The notes under the pieces are model-generated. The model saw only the letters and a list, made by a program, of their open reading frames with translations, was not told where the DNA came from and did not search any database. Below are positions 21,541-31,431 of a DNA stretch of 51,034 nt, piece after piece (within the stretch, counting starts at the first letter, position 1; the number at the start of each line of letters is the position of its first letter). The stretch is from an uncultured Commensalibacter sp. (lineage in GTDB: Bacteria; Pseudomonadota; Alphaproteobacteria; Acetobacterales; Acetobacteraceae), in assembly GCA_946699565.1 (NCBI GenBank), contig CAMPDW010000017.1, forward strand, positions 1 through 51,034, in the 5' to 3' direction. The position numbers were made by a program, and so were the translations under genes.

Positions 21541-22398
21541 ATGAATGACGAAGAAAAATCTAATTCTGTCTTAAACGCAATTTTACAATCCGAAAATCAA
21601 CCTTTTGATATTTTAGAACGGATTTGCGCTAGAACGCGTGCTGAAGTCGCCAAAAGAGCAGAAAAAAAATCATTTAAAGAAATTATAAATGAGGCAAAAA
21701 ACAAAAAAATTCCTACACGCGGTTTTGCAAGTATAATTAAAGAGCAAGTTGCAAAAGGGCAGATTGGATTAATTGCGGAATGTAAGAAAGCTTCACCTTC
21801 AGCAGGAATTATACGACCAGATTATGACCCTGCAATGATTGCCGTACAATATGAAAATGCAGGGGCATGTTGTTTATCTGTTCTTACGGAAAATGCATAT
21901 TTTCATGGTAATAATGAAGACTTGAAAATTGCCCGGGATGCATGCTCTTTACCAGTTCTCCGTAAAGATTTTATTCTTGAACCTTATCAAGTTTATGAAA
22001 GCCGGGTTATTGATGCTGATTGCATTTTATTGATTATGGCAGCTTTAAAAGATAAGGAAGCAACAGCTTTGCTTGAATTGGCTACTTGTCTGGAGTTAGA
22101 TGTTTTGGTTGAAGTTCATAATCAGGAAGAATTAAATCGAGCATTAGCTTTAGATGTATCGTTAATTGGTATTAATAACAGAAATTTAAAAACACTTACG
22201 ACTGATATTTCTATAACTAAGCATTTGGCACCTTTAATACCACCTGATCGGATTATTATTTCTGAAAGTGGTTTGAAAACACACGAAGATATTCAGGCAG
22301 TTCAAAAAGTAGGTGCAGGAGCTGTTTTAGTTGGTGAAAGCTTATTATCACAAAAAAATGCAGGAGTTGCTGCCAGAAATTTATTAGGAATTAAATAA
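21541..22398 (+). CDS. trpC: Indole-3-glycerol-phosphate synthase
   Basis: Cyclises the anthranilate deoxyribulotide to indole-3-glycerol phosphate in a TIM barrel. Diagnostic segments: ILERICARTRAEV, LIAECKKASPSAGIIR with the catalytic Lys, CLSVLTENAYFHG, LPVLRKDFILEPYQVYES, DVLVEVHNQEELNRAL, IGINNRNLKTLTTD and IISESGLKTHEDI. At 285 residues it carries about 20 extra polar N-terminal residues before the family's usual start. It follows trpD by eight bases. trpF, trpB and trpA are not in the window. Confidence 0.96.
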   Translation: MNDEEKSNSVLNAILQSENQPFDILERICARTRAEVAKRAEKKSFKEIINEAKNKKIPTRGFASIIKEQVAKGQIGLIAECKKASPSAGIIRPDYDPAMIAVQYENAGACCLSVLTENAYFHGNNEDLKIARDACSLPVLRKDFILEPYQVYESRVIDADCILLIMAALKDKEATALLELATCLELDVLVEVHNQEELNRALALDVSLIGINNRNLKTLTTDISITKHLAPLIPPDRIIISESGLKTHEDIQAVQKVGAGAVLVGESLLSQKNAGVAARNLLGIK

Positions 22399-22454
22399 AT
22401 TTGTTTTATTGTGTTTTACATACTCGTTATATGTATTCGGAATAATAACACAAA

Positions 22455-23390
22455 ATGACTTTAAAACATATTGTTGTCCGTCATCAGACAACTGTTAAAC
22501 TTGATACAATTGATAAAATTCTTAAACCTGCTTGGATAAGAACCAGGGTTAAGCATGATGCGATTTTTAGTGAAACCGATAAATTAATTCAACATTATCA
22601 ATTAAATACTGTATGTGCTGAAGCTGCTTGTCCAAATATAGGTGAATGTTGGTCAGAAAAACATGCAACAGTAATGATTCTTGGAAATATTTGCACGAGA
22701 TCATGTCGTTTTTGTAATATTGCAACGGGGAAACCAGATCCTATTGATCATGAAGAGCCTCAGAAAATTGCTGCAATGGTGCAAAAACTTGGTCTTCGCC
22801 ATGTCGTTATTACCTCTGTTGATCGTGATGATTTGCAAGATGGTGGGGCGCATCATTTTGCAGATGTAATCCATGCAATAAGATCCATTTCATCAACGGT
22901 AACAATTGAAATTTTAACTCCGGATTTCCTAAAAAAAGCTGAGGCTTTACCTATCATTGGTTCTGCCAAACCTGATGTTTTTAATCATAATATAGAAACT
23001 GTTCCAAGATTGTATCCTTCTATTCGACCAGGGGCTCGATATTTTCAATCTTTAAAAATATTAAATGAAATTAAAACTTTTAATCCTACATTATTTACAA
23101 AATCAGGAATGATGCTTGGACTTGGTGAAACAAAGGAGGAAGTTATTCAGGTTATGGAGGATTTACGTTGTGCCGATGTTGATTTTTTAACATTAGGTCA
23201 ATATCTTCAACCTTCCCCAAAACATGCTCCTGTAAAAGAATATATTCATCCCGATGAATTTAAAGCATTGGAAAAAATAGCAAGATCAAAAGGATTTTTA
23301 ATGGTGAGTGCATCACCTTTAACGCGATCTTCTTACCATGCTGATGCGGATTTTATGGAGCTCAAACGTAAGCGTTATGCAATGCATTAA
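22455..23390 (+). CDS. lipA: Lipoyl synthase
   Basis: Radical SAM enzyme that inserts two sulfurs into protein-bound octanoyl groups. Both [4Fe-4S] sites are visible: the auxiliary cluster [12 protein letters not shown] and the SAM cluster CTRSCRFC. Further markers are [40 protein letters not shown] and [14 protein letters not shown], and the C-terminal Arg-Ser pair in LTRSSYHAD that ligands the auxiliary cluster. At 311 residues it is full length. It is 56 bases after trpC and 29 before the COQ10-type gene, a common alphaproteobacterial pair. Confidence 0.96.
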   Translation: MTLKHIVVRHQTTVKLDTIDKILKPAWIRTRVKHDAIFSETDKLIQHYQLNTVCAEAACPNIGECWSEKHATVMILGNICTRSCRFCNIATGKPDPIDHEEPQKIAAMVQKLGLRHVVITSVDRDDLQDGGAHHFADVIHAIRSISSTVTIEILTPDFLKKAEALPIIGSAKPDVFNHNIETVPRLYPSIRPGARYFQSLKILNEIKTFNPTLFTKSGMMLGLGETKEEVIQVMEDLRCADVDFLTLGQYLQPSPKHAPVKEYIHPDEFKALEKIARSKGFLMVSASPLTRSSYHADADFMELKRKRYAMH

Positions 23391-23419
23391 TATTGTAAGA
23401 TTTCTGGAGTAATTAAATT

Positions 23420-23857
23420 ATGCCAACGCATACTGAAAAACGGGTTATTAACCATACCCCTGAACAAATGTTTGATCTTGTTGCTGCTGTCGATCAATAT
23501 CCAGATTTTTTGCCTTGGTGTAACGGAGCTTATATTCGATATAAAGATAAAGAACTTTTATTAGCAGATTTAAGGGTAGGATTCGGCCCATTTAGAGAAG
23601 TTTTTGGAAGCCGTGTTGAATTGCATCGCCCAGATAAAATCGTAGTTACTTATGATCGTGGACCATTAAAATATTTAAGTAATCATTGGTTTTTTATTCG
23701 AAATGAAAAAGGATGTATGATTGATTTTTTTGTAGATTTTGAATTTAAATCTAAAATAATGCAAAAAGCCATGGGTATTATTTTTCATGAAGCAGTTCAA
23801 AAAATGGTTTCTGCCTTTATTAAAAGAGCTGATGATATCTATGCAACATTAGAGTAA
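23420..23857 (+). CDS. COQ10/RatA-type START-domain protein
   Basis: A 145-residue START-fold protein. It matches the group named both RatA and COQ10: HTPEQMFDLVAAVDQYPDFLP, WCNGAYI and the C-terminal VDFEFKSKIMQ. Members bind ubiquinone or related lipids and assist respiration; the toxin name comes from an E. coli study and is not implied here, since no antitoxin-like gene adjoins it. GGAG lies about ten bases before the ATG. It pairs with lipA. Confidence 0.87.
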   Translation: MPTHTEKRVINHTPEQMFDLVAAVDQYPDFLPWCNGAYIRYKDKELLLADLRVGFGPFREVFGSRVELHRPDKIVVTYDRGPLKYLSNHWFFIRNEKGCMIDFFVDFEFKSKIMQKAMGIIFHEAVQKMVSAFIKRADDIYATLE

Positions 23858-24042
23858 TTTATTTTAAATTTATGTTTTTTAGTGAAATTTAACTTTTTTG
23901 TTGTGCTAAATATAGCTAATTAAATGAGAATAAAGTATAATTATTACGTGACTTAAAAATAACACGAATTAAACATAACTTTTTCTTTATTTTAATTAAA
24001 AATGAAGAGTCAAATGTTAGTTCAATATTAAAGGATAGAATT

Positions 24043-24495
24043 ATGAATTCTACGTTTAAATTATCTCTTTTAGCTGCAGCTTTTACTTTTGTTTTACCTG
24101 GTGCAGCAATAGCTGCAACTCATGGACATCATGCATCTCATGTAACAAAACATAAAGCAAGCCATCATAACAGATCCAAGAAAGTAAGAGGACGTCATGC
24201 TTCTTATAGACAAGATAAATCAAGTCAGGATCAAGCAACTCGTGATTTAAATGAACGTAGTTTACAAACTGCACAATCTGTAAACAGAGATCCTAATACA
24301 GGTGTTCTTGCTCCTCAGGGACGAGCACAAGCTCAGTCTTTGACTTCTGGTGGTCAAGTAGGTAATCCAGCTATTCAATCTCCTGTAAATAATACAGTCA
24401 ATCAACCTACACCACCATCTGGAATGGGTGCTCCTGTTGGACCAGCTAATGCACCAGGTGCTGTTAATCCTAATAATATGCCTCCTGCAAACTAA
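24043..24495 (+). CDS. Small secreted His/basic-rich protein of unknown function
   Basis: A 150-residue protein with a Sec signal peptide (KLSLLAAAFTFVLPG then AAIAA, cleavage probably after residue 25). The mature part starts with a His/Lys/Arg-rich segment (THGHHASHVTKHKASHH, then RSKKVRGRHASYRQ) and changes to a Gln/Asn/Pro/Gly-rich low-complexity tail ending NPNNMPPAN. It has no cysteines. Composition suggests an exported, unstructured, metal- or polyanion-binding protein, but that is inference. AAAGGA precedes the ATG and a TATAAT lies at 23936-23941. The basic segment resembles part of the secreted protein at 34.3 kb. Confidence 0.72.
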   Translation: MNSTFKLSLLAAAFTFVLPGAAIAATHGHHASHVTKHKASHHNRSKKVRGRHASYRQDKSSQDQATRDLNERSLQTAQSVNRDPNTGVLAPQGRAQAQSLTSGGQVGNPAIQSPVNNTVNQPTPPSGMGAPVGPANAPGAVNPNNMPPAN

Positions 24496-24510
24496 TAAAA
24501 TTTTAATAAT

Positions 24511-24550
24511 GTTATTTGCAAATTTATTTTTATTTAAATTTGCAAATAAT
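24511..24550. terminator. Bidirectional AT-rich terminator hairpin
   Basis: A perfect 12-base stem (ATTTGCAAATTT at 24514-24525 with its complement at 24536-24547), extendable by two A-T pairs and one G-T pair, with a ten-base loop. It lies between the stops of the secreted-protein gene (24495) and pncC (24556), so it most likely ends both transcripts. The GC content of the stem is low. Confidence 0.6.
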
Positions 24551-24555
24551 TCTAT

Positions 24556-25074
24556 TTATTGTAAAATTCGATTTTTAATATTTTTTTTGATTAATTCCAG
24601 TGCGTTTATGGCTGTTTGAATTCTTATATTTTCTCGATTTCCATAAAATATATTTTTTTGTGTTATTAAGGGATGATTTTTATGTCGATATCCAATCCAA
24701 ACAAGACCTACAGGTTTATTTGTGGTTCCGCCATCTGGTCCAGCTATTCCAGTTACAGCAATCGCACAATTTGCATTTTGAGAATTTTTAAGTGCACCAT
24801 TAACCATTTCTTTAGCAACTTGCTCGCTAACAGCACCAAATTCATCGATTATTTTTGTGGAAATATTTAACATTGAGTGTTTCATATCATTAGAATAGGC
24901 TATGAATCCACCTTCAATATATTTTGATGATCCTGGTAGATTAGTTAAACTAGCACAAATTAGTCCTGCAGTACAACTTTCAGCTGTAACAATTTTCAAA
25001 GGATATTGGTGAGCAAGAAGGGATATTTCTTCGCATAATTTGTTCAGTTGATATTTTAATATATATATATTCAT
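24556..25074 (-). CDS. CinA C-terminal-type nicotinamide-nucleotide amidohydrolase
   Basis: PncC-family amidase that deamidates NMN for pyridine-nucleotide recycling. Family markers: IVTAESCTAGLI, LPGSSKYIEGGFIAYSN, GAVSEQVAKEM, IAVTGIAGPDGGT and KPVGLVWIGY. This is the stand-alone CinA C-terminal domain (about 172 residues), without the COG1058 N-terminal domain. I prefer the ATG at 25074 because an AAAAGA element sits nine bases before it; an ATG at 25083 is the alternative. It is 27 bases downstream of the lytic transglycosylase, probably in one transcript. Despite the cin name it is not evidence of competence. Confidence 0.9.
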   Translation of the reverse strand: MNIYILKYQLNKLCEEISLLAHQYPLKIVTAESCTAGLICASLTNLPGSSKYIEGGFIAYSNDMKHSMLNISTKIIDEFGAVSEQVAKEMVNGALKNSQNANCAIAVTGIAGPDGGTTNKPVGLVWIGYRHKNHPLITQKNIFYGNRENIRIQTAINALELIKKNIKNRILQ

Positions 25075-25101
25075 ATTGCACATTCTTTTTATAAAGTAAA
25101 A

Positions 25102-27075
25102 TTATTGATTGTAATCAGTTTGATAAATCATAAGATTTTCCATCACTCGTTGGACATAATTTCTTGTTTCAGTAATCGGAATCATCTCAATCCAATCTAA
25201 AAGGTCATCTTGATTTTGTAATTTATTTTCATTTAAAGAATTAAGCCAATTTCTTACACGGTTAGGGCCAGCATTATAGCTTGCAATTGTATAAACAATA
25301 TTATTATGGAATCGTTTCATTAGTTTAGTTAAATAAGCGTTTCCCAAACGTATATTATTTTCAGCAACTGTTAAATTACTAGGGTTTCCCATTTTAAGCG
25401 GAATATTATTCTGTTGACATATTTCACGAGCAGTTGAAGGTAAAAGTTGCATTAGACCATAGGCATGAGCATGACTTACAATGAATGGATTAAAACTGCT
25501 TTCTTGACGCATTATTGACAGCGATAGCCCTTTAGGTAAATGAATATTATATTCAGAATATGGACGTGGCCAACCGTTTTTAAAAATTATATTACCTTTA
25601 CTTGCTGCAATACGAGATAATGTTACGGCATCTTCAGGTAATTTTATTTCATTAGCAAGCTTGGCATTCATGGCTTGCTGAAGCGGATCAGAATTTATTA
25701 GATTATAAGCAAGTAAAAATGGGCGTGCATGATTAAAATCATTTTGTTTAACTAATATAATAGCTGCTTGTAACAACTCATTGTTTTTAAAAAATTTATA
25801 CTGATCATTAGTATAAGAAATTTCTTGAATATTATCTAAATAATTTTGAAGTTTATTTTTAAGTAAAAATGGTTGAAGTAAAATATTTTGTTTATCTAAA
25901 TGGGTAAGTTTAGCAATAGATATTTGACCATAAAATGTTGTTGGAAAAGAGGAAGCTTTTTGCCACGCTTGAAAGGCTACCTTATGATTATTTAAAATAT
26001 CATAAGCTTTACCGAGCCAATAATAGCCTTTACTTTTAATTGTAATATTATCAGTTTGAGTTAACTTGTTAAAATAACTTATTGATTTTTTAGCATTGTT
26101 TAACTTTCTTAAATAAATCCATCCCCCAAGAAAAAACTCATCTAATTGACAAGTATCCAACGAACAAGTTGGGTCAGAAATAAGTGAAAGAGCTTGTTTT
26201 TCATGGTCAGTTTGTAAAAAATCACGAATTAAGTTACTTCTTTCATCCCAAAAACGTTTTTGATTGATATTTTGTTCTGTTTGTAATCCTAAAGATTGCC
26301 ATAACTTTAAAGCTTCATCTTCTCTATTTTGTAATCTTAACCAACGTAATCGATTATATATCAAACTTGGGTCATTAAGTTGAAAAGAGCTTAAATTATT
26401 AAGAAAATTTTCTGCATTAATTTGTTTTTTTCTAAAAGCTAATCGTGCTTTTGCAAGATTTATTTGTTCGGCGGTTAAATTATTTACCTGACGTGTTGCT
26501 GATACAATCAATCCAGCATTTTCAAGCCTATTAAATCTGTTCCAATGATCCTGTTTAGAAAAGAATTGACCAAAGATGGATAGAATTTCTTGTTCGTCAT
26601 TCAACGAAGTTATTGAATTGATCCAAGCTTTTTTAGCTTTTTGAATTAAATTTTGATTAGTTTTTAAATGCTGGTTACAAATATTTAATGCAAAAGCAAG
26701 ATAAATTGATTGATTGTTACATATAGAACTAATAATATCTGGATCTGTTTCATTCAAAAGAGCTTTTTGCATTAAAGTTGCAAGAATTTTTTGATTAGGC
26801 CATGTTGGGTTATTTTTAATAAATTCAGTGTAGCTATTAGCTGATATATCTTTTGATTGTAAAAGTTGAAGATAAAGTTTAACTTTATCAGTTAAACGAA
26901 TATTTGTTGATACTAAATTTTTATTAACATCCAAATTTTTTTTTGGGTTTATGGCTGGATAAGTTTGGACAGAATTTTTAGAACGAGGTTGACTGCATCC
27001 AATTGTTGATAAGGATATACAAGTTGTTAAAGTAAGAATGTAAACACTTAATTTTTTTATGTTCCATTTAGGCAT
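25102..27075 (-). CDS. Slt-family soluble-type lytic transglycosylase, predicted lipoprotein
   Basis: Peptidoglycan-cleaving enzyme of 657 residues. The N terminus has a signal with the lipobox-like STIGC (Cys-27), suggesting an outer-membrane anchor. A long helical region rich in Leu, Asn and Gln resembles the superhelical doughnut domain of Slt70. The C-terminal catalytic domain has the Glu in IMRQESSFNPF, then AHAYGLMQLLPSTAREI, RLGNAYLTKLM, ASYNAGPNRVRNW and IPITETRNYVQRV. These are the family 1 transglycosylase motifs in order. It lies 40 bases downstream of the TerC gene and upstream of pncC. Confidence 0.92.
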   Translation of the reverse strand: MPKWNIKKLSVYILTLTTCISLSTIGCSQPRSKNSVQTYPAINPKKNLDVNKNLVSTNIRLTDKVKLYLQLLQSKDISANSYTEFIKNNPTWPNQKILATLMQKALLNETDPDIISSICNNQSIYLAFALNICNQHLKTNQNLIQKAKKAWINSITSLNDEQEILSIFGQFFSKQDHWNRFNRLENAGLIVSATRQVNNLTAEQINLAKARLAFRKKQINAENFLNNLSSFQLNDPSLIYNRLRWLRLQNREDEALKLWQSLGLQTEQNINQKRFWDERSNLIRDFLQTDHEKQALSLISDPTCSLDTCQLDEFFLGGWIYLRKLNNAKKSISYFNKLTQTDNITIKSKGYYWLGKAYDILNNHKVAFQAWQKASSFPTTFYGQISIAKLTHLDKQNILLQPFLLKNKLQNYLDNIQEISYTNDQYKFFKNNELLQAAIILVKQNDFNHARPFLLAYNLINSDPLQQAMNAKLANEIKLPEDAVTLSRIAASKGNIIFKNGWPRPYSEYNIHLPKGLSLSIMRQESSFNPFIVSHAHAYGLMQLLPSTAREICQQNNIPLKMGNPSNLTVAENNIRLGNAYLTKLMKRFHNNIVYTIASYNAGPNRVRNWLNSLNENKLQNQDDLLDWIEMIPITETRNYVQRVMENLMIYQTDYNQ

Positions 27076-27115
27076 AGTTAAATAATCCTTATCTTTCTGA
27101 TGTGATATTGCATTA

Positions 27116-27715
27116 TTACGTTAATAATTTATAGATTTGAATAATACCTTTATAGACAAGTTCAATTGCTACACTGAGGATTATTAGAATACCAATCCAA
27201 GTTAGCCATTTATATTTATTAAGAAGTTTGGCTATAAAAGTGGATACTATACCCATTAAAGCTACTGAAAGAATTATTCCTCCTGATAATAACCATACGT
27301 TATTGCCTGCTGCTCCAGCAACACCAAGAACATTATCAAGACTCATGGAAACGTCAGCAATGATGATACTTCGAATAGATTTTTTTAATGTATTATTAAG
27401 TGGTGTTGTTATATAAAGTTGATCATGATGATGTTTTTTTATACCATTATAAAGTTCCCAACAAACCCATAAAAGTAATAGCCCACCAAGTAAATTAAGT
27501 CCAGGAATTTTCAATAAAAATTGTGCAATAACAGCGAAAAAAATTCGAATAAATGCTGCAGATCCTAATCCCCAAAATATTGCTTTCTTTTTTTGATATT
27601 CAGGTAGACCATTTACAGCCATTCCTATAGCAATTGCATTATCAGCAGCCAAGGTTATATCCAAAAATACGATACGTATAAGACCAATAAAATCAATAAG
27701 GATGTAATCAAACAT
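27116..27715 (-). CDS. TerC-family integral membrane protein
   Basis: A 199-residue multi-pass protein of the TerC group, linked to metal (often manganese) efflux and metalation of exported proteins. Both signature Asp-rich helices are present: FLDITLAADNAIAIGMAVNG near residue 17 and ADVSMSLDNVLGVAGAAG near residue 115, plus FWGLGSAAFIRIFFA. Hydrophobic segments suggest six or seven helices, with a His-rich loop (KKHHHD) between them that may touch metal. It leads the leftward terC-slt-pncC group. The exact substrate cannot be read from sequence. Confidence 0.9.
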   Translation of the reverse strand: MFDYILIDFIGLIRIVFLDITLAADNAIAIGMAVNGLPEYQKKKAIFWGLGSAAFIRIFFAVIAQFLLKIPGLNLLGGLLLLWVCWELYNGIKKHHHDQLYITTPLNNTLKKSIRSIIIADVSMSLDNVLGVAGAAGNNVWLLSGGIILSVALMGIVSTFIAKLLNKYKWLTWIGILIILSVAIELVYKGIIQIYKLLT

Positions 27716-27840
27716 GGGTTTATGGATTGCTTTCTATATAATCAACCTAAAAGTTATTAAAAATAAGGCTGGACGAAATCTATAAAATTTATGATATAAA
27801 CTGTTTTTAAGCTATCGAAAAGAAGAAAGGAAGTCAGAGA

Positions 27841-29193
27841 ATGATTCCACGTTATAGTCGTCCTGAAATGACAGCAATCTGGGACTCTGAGAATCGTTAT
27901 CGAATTTGGTTTGAAATTGAGGCTTTGGCTTGTGAAGCCATGGAAAAATATGGATTTATACCAGAAAATTCTGCCAAGAACATTCGATATAATGGTGATC
28001 AGGCAATGGTGACATTTAATCAACAAGATATTCAGGCCATTGATGCAATTGAAGCAAAAGTACATCATGATGTTATTGCTTTTTTAACGTGGCTAGCTGG
28101 TAAGGTTGGAGAAGATAGTCGTTTTGTACATTTAGGCATGACATCTTCAGATGTTTTGGATACATGTTTGTCGGTCCAGTTAACTCAAGCTACTGATCTT
28201 TTATTAAAAGATATAGATCGTGTTTTAAATGCTTTGAAAAAGCAAGCTTTTAAACATAAATATACGCTAACAATAGGTCGAAGTCATGGTATTCATGCCG
28301 AACCCATTACTTTTGGATTAAAAATGGCCGGATATTATGCAGAATTTAAACGGAACAAGGAACGTTTGATTGCTGCACGTAAAGAAATTGCTATATGTGC
28401 AATTTCTGGGGCAGTGGGAACTTATGCTCATATTGATCCAAGAATTGAGGCTTATGTTGCAAAACATTTAGGATTGGAAAAAGAAACTATTTCCACACAA
28501 ATTATTCCCAGAGATCGTCATGCTACTTTTTTCACAATTTTAGCAATTATTGCAAGTTCTATTGAACGTTTAGCCATTGAAATAAGACATTTACAACGTT
28601 CTGAAGTGCATGAAGCAGAAGAATACTTCCATCCTGATCAAAAGGGTTCTTCTGCAATGCCACATAAACGTAATCCTGTTTTATCTGAAAATCTAACAGG
28701 ATTAGCGAGAATTGTGCGTTCTCATGTTATTCCTGCATTGGAGAATGTTGCTTTATGGCACGAAAGAGACATTAGTCATTCATCAGTTGAAAGAATGATT
28801 TGTCCAGACGGTACCATTACACTTGATTTTGCCTTGAATCGCTTGGCAGGTGTAATTGAAAAATTGGTTGTTTATCCTAATCAAATGCTTTCGAATCTTG
28901 AAAGTCTTGGTGGTGTGATTCATTCAGGAGAAGTGTTACTAGTATTGGCTCGTGCTGGTTTATCGCGTGAACAAGCATATCATATTGTTCAACGTTGTGC
29001 AATGGCAACATGGAGTAAATTAAATGAACCAAATGGAAAAACATTTAGGGAAAACCTTGAAAATGATCCAGAAATAATGGGTAAAATTAGCTCAGATATT
29101 TTGGATAAAGTCATGGATGGTAAAATGCATATTAAAAACCTTGATTATATCTATCAAAATGTTTTTGGTGAAATAGGTCCTCATCAGAACTAG
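27841..29193 (+). CDS. purB: Adenylosuccinate lyase
   Basis: Acts twice in purine synthesis, releasing fumarate from SAICAR and from adenylosuccinate. Visible: N-terminal IPRYSRPEMTAIW, VHHDVIAFLTWLA, FVHLGMTSSDVLDT, IGRSHGIHAEPITFG with a catalytic His, and the mobile signature loop KGSSAMPHKRNPVLSE with the catalytic Ser, then HERDISHSSVERM. At 450 residues it is slightly longer than the Bacillus-type form. AAAGGA precedes the ATG. It stands 132 bases upstream of the purC operon on the same strand; the gap looks AT-rich and featureless. Confidence 0.96.
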   Translation: MIPRYSRPEMTAIWDSENRYRIWFEIEALACEAMEKYGFIPENSAKNIRYNGDQAMVTFNQQDIQAIDAIEAKVHHDVIAFLTWLAGKVGEDSRFVHLGMTSSDVLDTCLSVQLTQATDLLLKDIDRVLNALKKQAFKHKYTLTIGRSHGIHAEPITFGLKMAGYYAEFKRNKERLIAARKEIAICAISGAVGTYAHIDPRIEAYVAKHLGLEKETISTQIIPRDRHATFFTILAIIASSIERLAIEIRHLQRSEVHEAEEYFHPDQKGSSAMPHKRNPVLSENLTGLARIVRSHVIPALENVALWHERDISHSSVERMICPDGTITLDFALNRLAGVIEKLVVYPNQMLSNLESLGGVIHSGEVLLVLARAGLSREQAYHIVQRCAMATWSKLNEPNGKTFRENLENDPEIMGKISSDILDKVMDGKMHIKNLDYIYQNVFGEIGPHQN

Positions 29194-29328
29194 GTTTATT
29201 ACAATAAAAAGCTTGTAAATCCAATAATTCTAGCAATATTATATGAAAAGGTTCATAGAATATTTATTTAGATTGAAAGCATTTATTATTTCTAATTTTT
29301 CATTCACTTTAAAAGATTAAAGGACATG

Positions 29329-30096
29329 ATGACCCGACGACGGAAAATTTACGAAGGTAAGGCAAAGATTCTTTATGAAGGTCCAGAACCAGGAACTGTA
29401 GTGCAATATTTTAAAGATGATGCGACGGCTGGTAATGGTGCAAAAAAAGGGGTAATTACAGGTAAAGGAGTATTAAATAATCGTATTAGTGAATATTTAA
29501 TGCTTCAACTTGCTGATATTGGCATTCCAACTCATTTTATACGACGTTTAAACATGCGTGAACAATTAGTTAAATCCGTTGAGATTATTCCTTTGGAAGT
29601 AGTCGTTCGCAATGTTGCAGCAGGAAGTATTGTCAAACGTCTTGGACTGGAAGAGGGGAAAAAATTACCACGCCCCATTATTGAATATTACCTTAAAAAT
29701 GATGAATTAAATGATCCATTGGTTCTGGAAGATCATATTACGACCTTTAATTGGGCAACCTTGCAAGAAATGGATGAAATTGTAAGCTATACATTAAGAA
29801 TTAATGATTTTTTACGGGGTTTGTTCTCAGGTATTGGTATTAGATTGATTGATTTCAAATTAGAGTTTGGTCGTCTTTGGAAAGATGATGAATTCAATAT
29901 TGTATTGGCCGATGAAATATCTCCAGATAACTGCCGTTTTTGGGATGTCGTCAGTGGTGAAAAACTAGATAAAGATCGTTTTCGTCGTGATCTTGGCAAA
30001 GTTGAAGAAGCATATCAAGAAATTGCTCGGCGTTTAAGAATTATTCCTGAAAAGAATTTTGAAGTTATTAAAAATAATCTGGAGAATAAAGCGTGA
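29329..30096 (+). CDS. purC: Phosphoribosylaminoimidazole-succinocarboxamide (SAICAR) synthase
   Basis: Ligates aspartate to CAIR in purine synthesis. Markers: [75 protein letters not shown] and [15 protein letters not shown] use the second of two adjacent ATGs (29329) because AGGA at 29321-29324 is only one base from the first. At 255 residues it is normal. It opens a tightly coupled operon; its stop overlaps the purS GTG start by four bases. Confidence 0.96.
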   Translation: MTRRRKIYEGKAKILYEGPEPGTVVQYFKDDATAGNGAKKGVITGKGVLNNRISEYLMLQLADIGIPTHFIRRLNMREQLVKSVEIIPLEVVVRNVAAGSIVKRLGLEEGKKLPRPIIEYYLKNDELNDPLVLEDHITTFNWATLQEMDEIVSYTLRINDFLRGLFSGIGIRLIDFKLEFGRLWKDDEFNIVLADEISPDNCRFWDVVSGEKLDKDRFRRDLGKVEEAYQEIARRLRIIPEKNFEVIKNNLENKA

Positions 30097-30335
30097 AAAT
30101 TCGTTTAATTATTCAATTGAAAAAAGGGGTTCTTGATCCTCAGGGTAAAGCAATTAGTCATGCTTTGCATAATCTTTCTTATCAAGAAATTCAATATGTT
30201 CGAGTTGGACGTGTTATTGATCTTGAATTGTCCGATATGCCAGTATATGAAGCAAAAGAAAAAGTAGCGAAAATGGCAAGAGATTTGTTGGCTAATAGCG
30301 TTATTGAAAATTTTGAAATCGAGGTTTTATCATGA
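30093..30335 (+). CDS. purS: FGAM synthase subunit PurS
   Basis: Small 80-residue subunit that joins PurQ and PurL into the three-part phosphoribosylformylglycinamidine synthase. The sequence begins [20 protein letters not shown], with [18 protein letters not shown] and an acidic C-terminal strand, as in the family. It starts with GTG inside the purC stop (GTGA) behind a GGAG site and ends overlapping the next gene by four bases (ATGA). The matching large subunit at 31.4 kb is the short bacterial type that needs PurS. Confidence 0.94.
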   Translation: MKIRLIIQLKKGVLDPQGKAISHALHNLSYQEIQYVRVGRVIDLELSDMPVYEAKEKVAKMARDLLANSVIENFEIEVLS

Positions 30336-30733
30336 TTATGAATAGAAAAATATTAATCGTTTTATTAAGTTTTGCTGTATTGACAACTTTATCATTAACA
30401 TCAATTCAAGCACAACGCGTTAGCAAAGTAAGAACTATAGATTTTTTACAACTATGTCAAAACCATCAAACTGTAAAAGCATGTAATATTTATATTAGCG
30501 GAATTGCAGATTCAGTTGCTTTTTCAAAGGTGTATGCAAAAAATCAAGGTGATTTAAAAGCACCATCTGGTTTTTGTATAAATCCTTCTGTTTCAGGAAA
30601 TGAGATGAGACAAAAAGTTGTTAATTATATAAATTCACACACTGATCAATTAAATCAGCCTGCAGGTGCCACTGTTTTTACTGCTTTGCATGAATCTTAT
30701 CCATGTGTGAATGTAACAAACGGGGTTAAGTAA
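30332..30733 (+). CDS. Secreted four-cysteine protein resembling the Rap1a/Tai immunity fold
   Basis: A 133-residue protein with a clear Sec signal peptide ([15 protein letters not shown], cut probably after IQAQ or nearby). The mature part has four cysteines in the order [40 protein letters not shown] and SYPCVNV, with two helices between. That spacing and the CxxYxxGxxD-like and C-terminal PC elements recall the Rap1a/Tai periplasmic domain known from type VI immunity proteins and from many orphan proteins. No toxin gene is nearby. It is translationally locked into the purine operon: its ATG overlaps the purS stop and its stop shares one base with the purQ ATG. The family match is by eye and the role unknown. 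Confidence 0.6.
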   Translation: MIMNRKILIVLLSFAVLTTLSLTSIQAQRVSKVRTIDFLQLCQNHQTVKACNIYISGIADSVAFSKVYAKNQGDLKAPSGFCINPSVSGNEMRQKVVNYINSHTDQLNQPAGATVFTALHESYPCVNVTNGVK

Positions 30734-31431
30734 TGAAAATAGGTATCGTTGTTTTTCCAGGTACCAATCGTGAGCGGGATGTTGTGATTGCTTTTGAACG
30801 AGTAACGGGGATTAAACCTATAATTATATGGCATCGTGAAACAACTTTACCTTCATTGAATATGATTATTTTACCTGGCGGGTTTAGCTATGGTGATTAT
30901 TTACGTTGTGGTGCTATGGCAGCTCATTCTCCGATTATGAATGAAATTCGAATTTTTGCTGCTAAAGGTGGTTATATTTTGGGAATTTGTAATGGATTTC
31001 AAATTCTTACAGAAGCTAAATTACTTCCTGGTGCTTTATTACCAAATGCGAGCTTAAGATTTTTATCACGGGATTGTTATTTAAAAATTGAACGTAATGA
31101 TACGGCGTTTACGCGGGGATGGAATAAAGGTGATGTTTTTAAAACAGCTACCGCACATGGGGATGGAAATTATTTTTGTAATAATGAGACTCTAAAGCAG
31201 CTTGAAGGTGAAGGGCAAATTGTTTTTCGTTATAGTGCGGCAAATGGATTTGTTAATTCTAAAGATAATCAGACTAATCCGAATGGAAGTATTAATGCAA
31301 TTGCAGGGATTGTAAGTGCAAATGGAAGAATTTGTGGAATGATGCCACATCCTGAAGATATGGTTGATCCTTTGATGGGAAGTGAAGATGGAAAACCGTT
31401 ATTTCAAGGTATTATGGAGACATTGGCTTGA
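30733..31431 (+). CDS. purQ: FGAM synthase subunit PurQ (glutaminase)
   Basis: Glutamine amidotransferase that feeds ammonia to PurL. It begins [16 protein letters not shown], has [18 protein letters not shown], the nucleophile Cys in [14 protein letters not shown], and the C-terminal His-Glu pair in [11 protein letters not shown]. At 232 residues it is full length. The first base of its ATG is the last base of the preceding stop, and its own stop overlaps the purL start (TGATG), so translation is probably coupled throughout. Confidence 0.95.
   Translation: MKIGIVVFPGTNRERDVVIAFERVTGIKPIIIWHRETTLPSLNMIILPGGFSYGDYLRCGAMAAHSPIMNEIRIFAAKGGYILGICNGFQILTEAKLLPGALLPNASLRFLSRDCYLKIERNDTAFTRGWNKGDVFKTATAHGDGNYFCNNETLKQLEGEGQIVFRYSAANGFVNSKDNQTNPNGSINAIAGIVSANGRICGMMPHPEDMVDPLMGSEDGKPLFQGIMETLA

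Noticed and set aside
23420-23857. RatA toxin-antitoxin module
   Set aside because: No antitoxin partner adjoins it; the lipA linkage and alphaproteobacterial context fit a COQ10-like quinone-binding protein.
24556-25074. CinA-type gene as evidence for competence
   Set aside because: Only the amidohydrolase domain is present; this is NAD-recycling PncC, and comM nearby is a pseudogene.
27757-28068. Leftward 103-residue frame over the start of purB
   Set aside because: It is antisense to a strongly supported purB and its peptide shows no domain or signal features.
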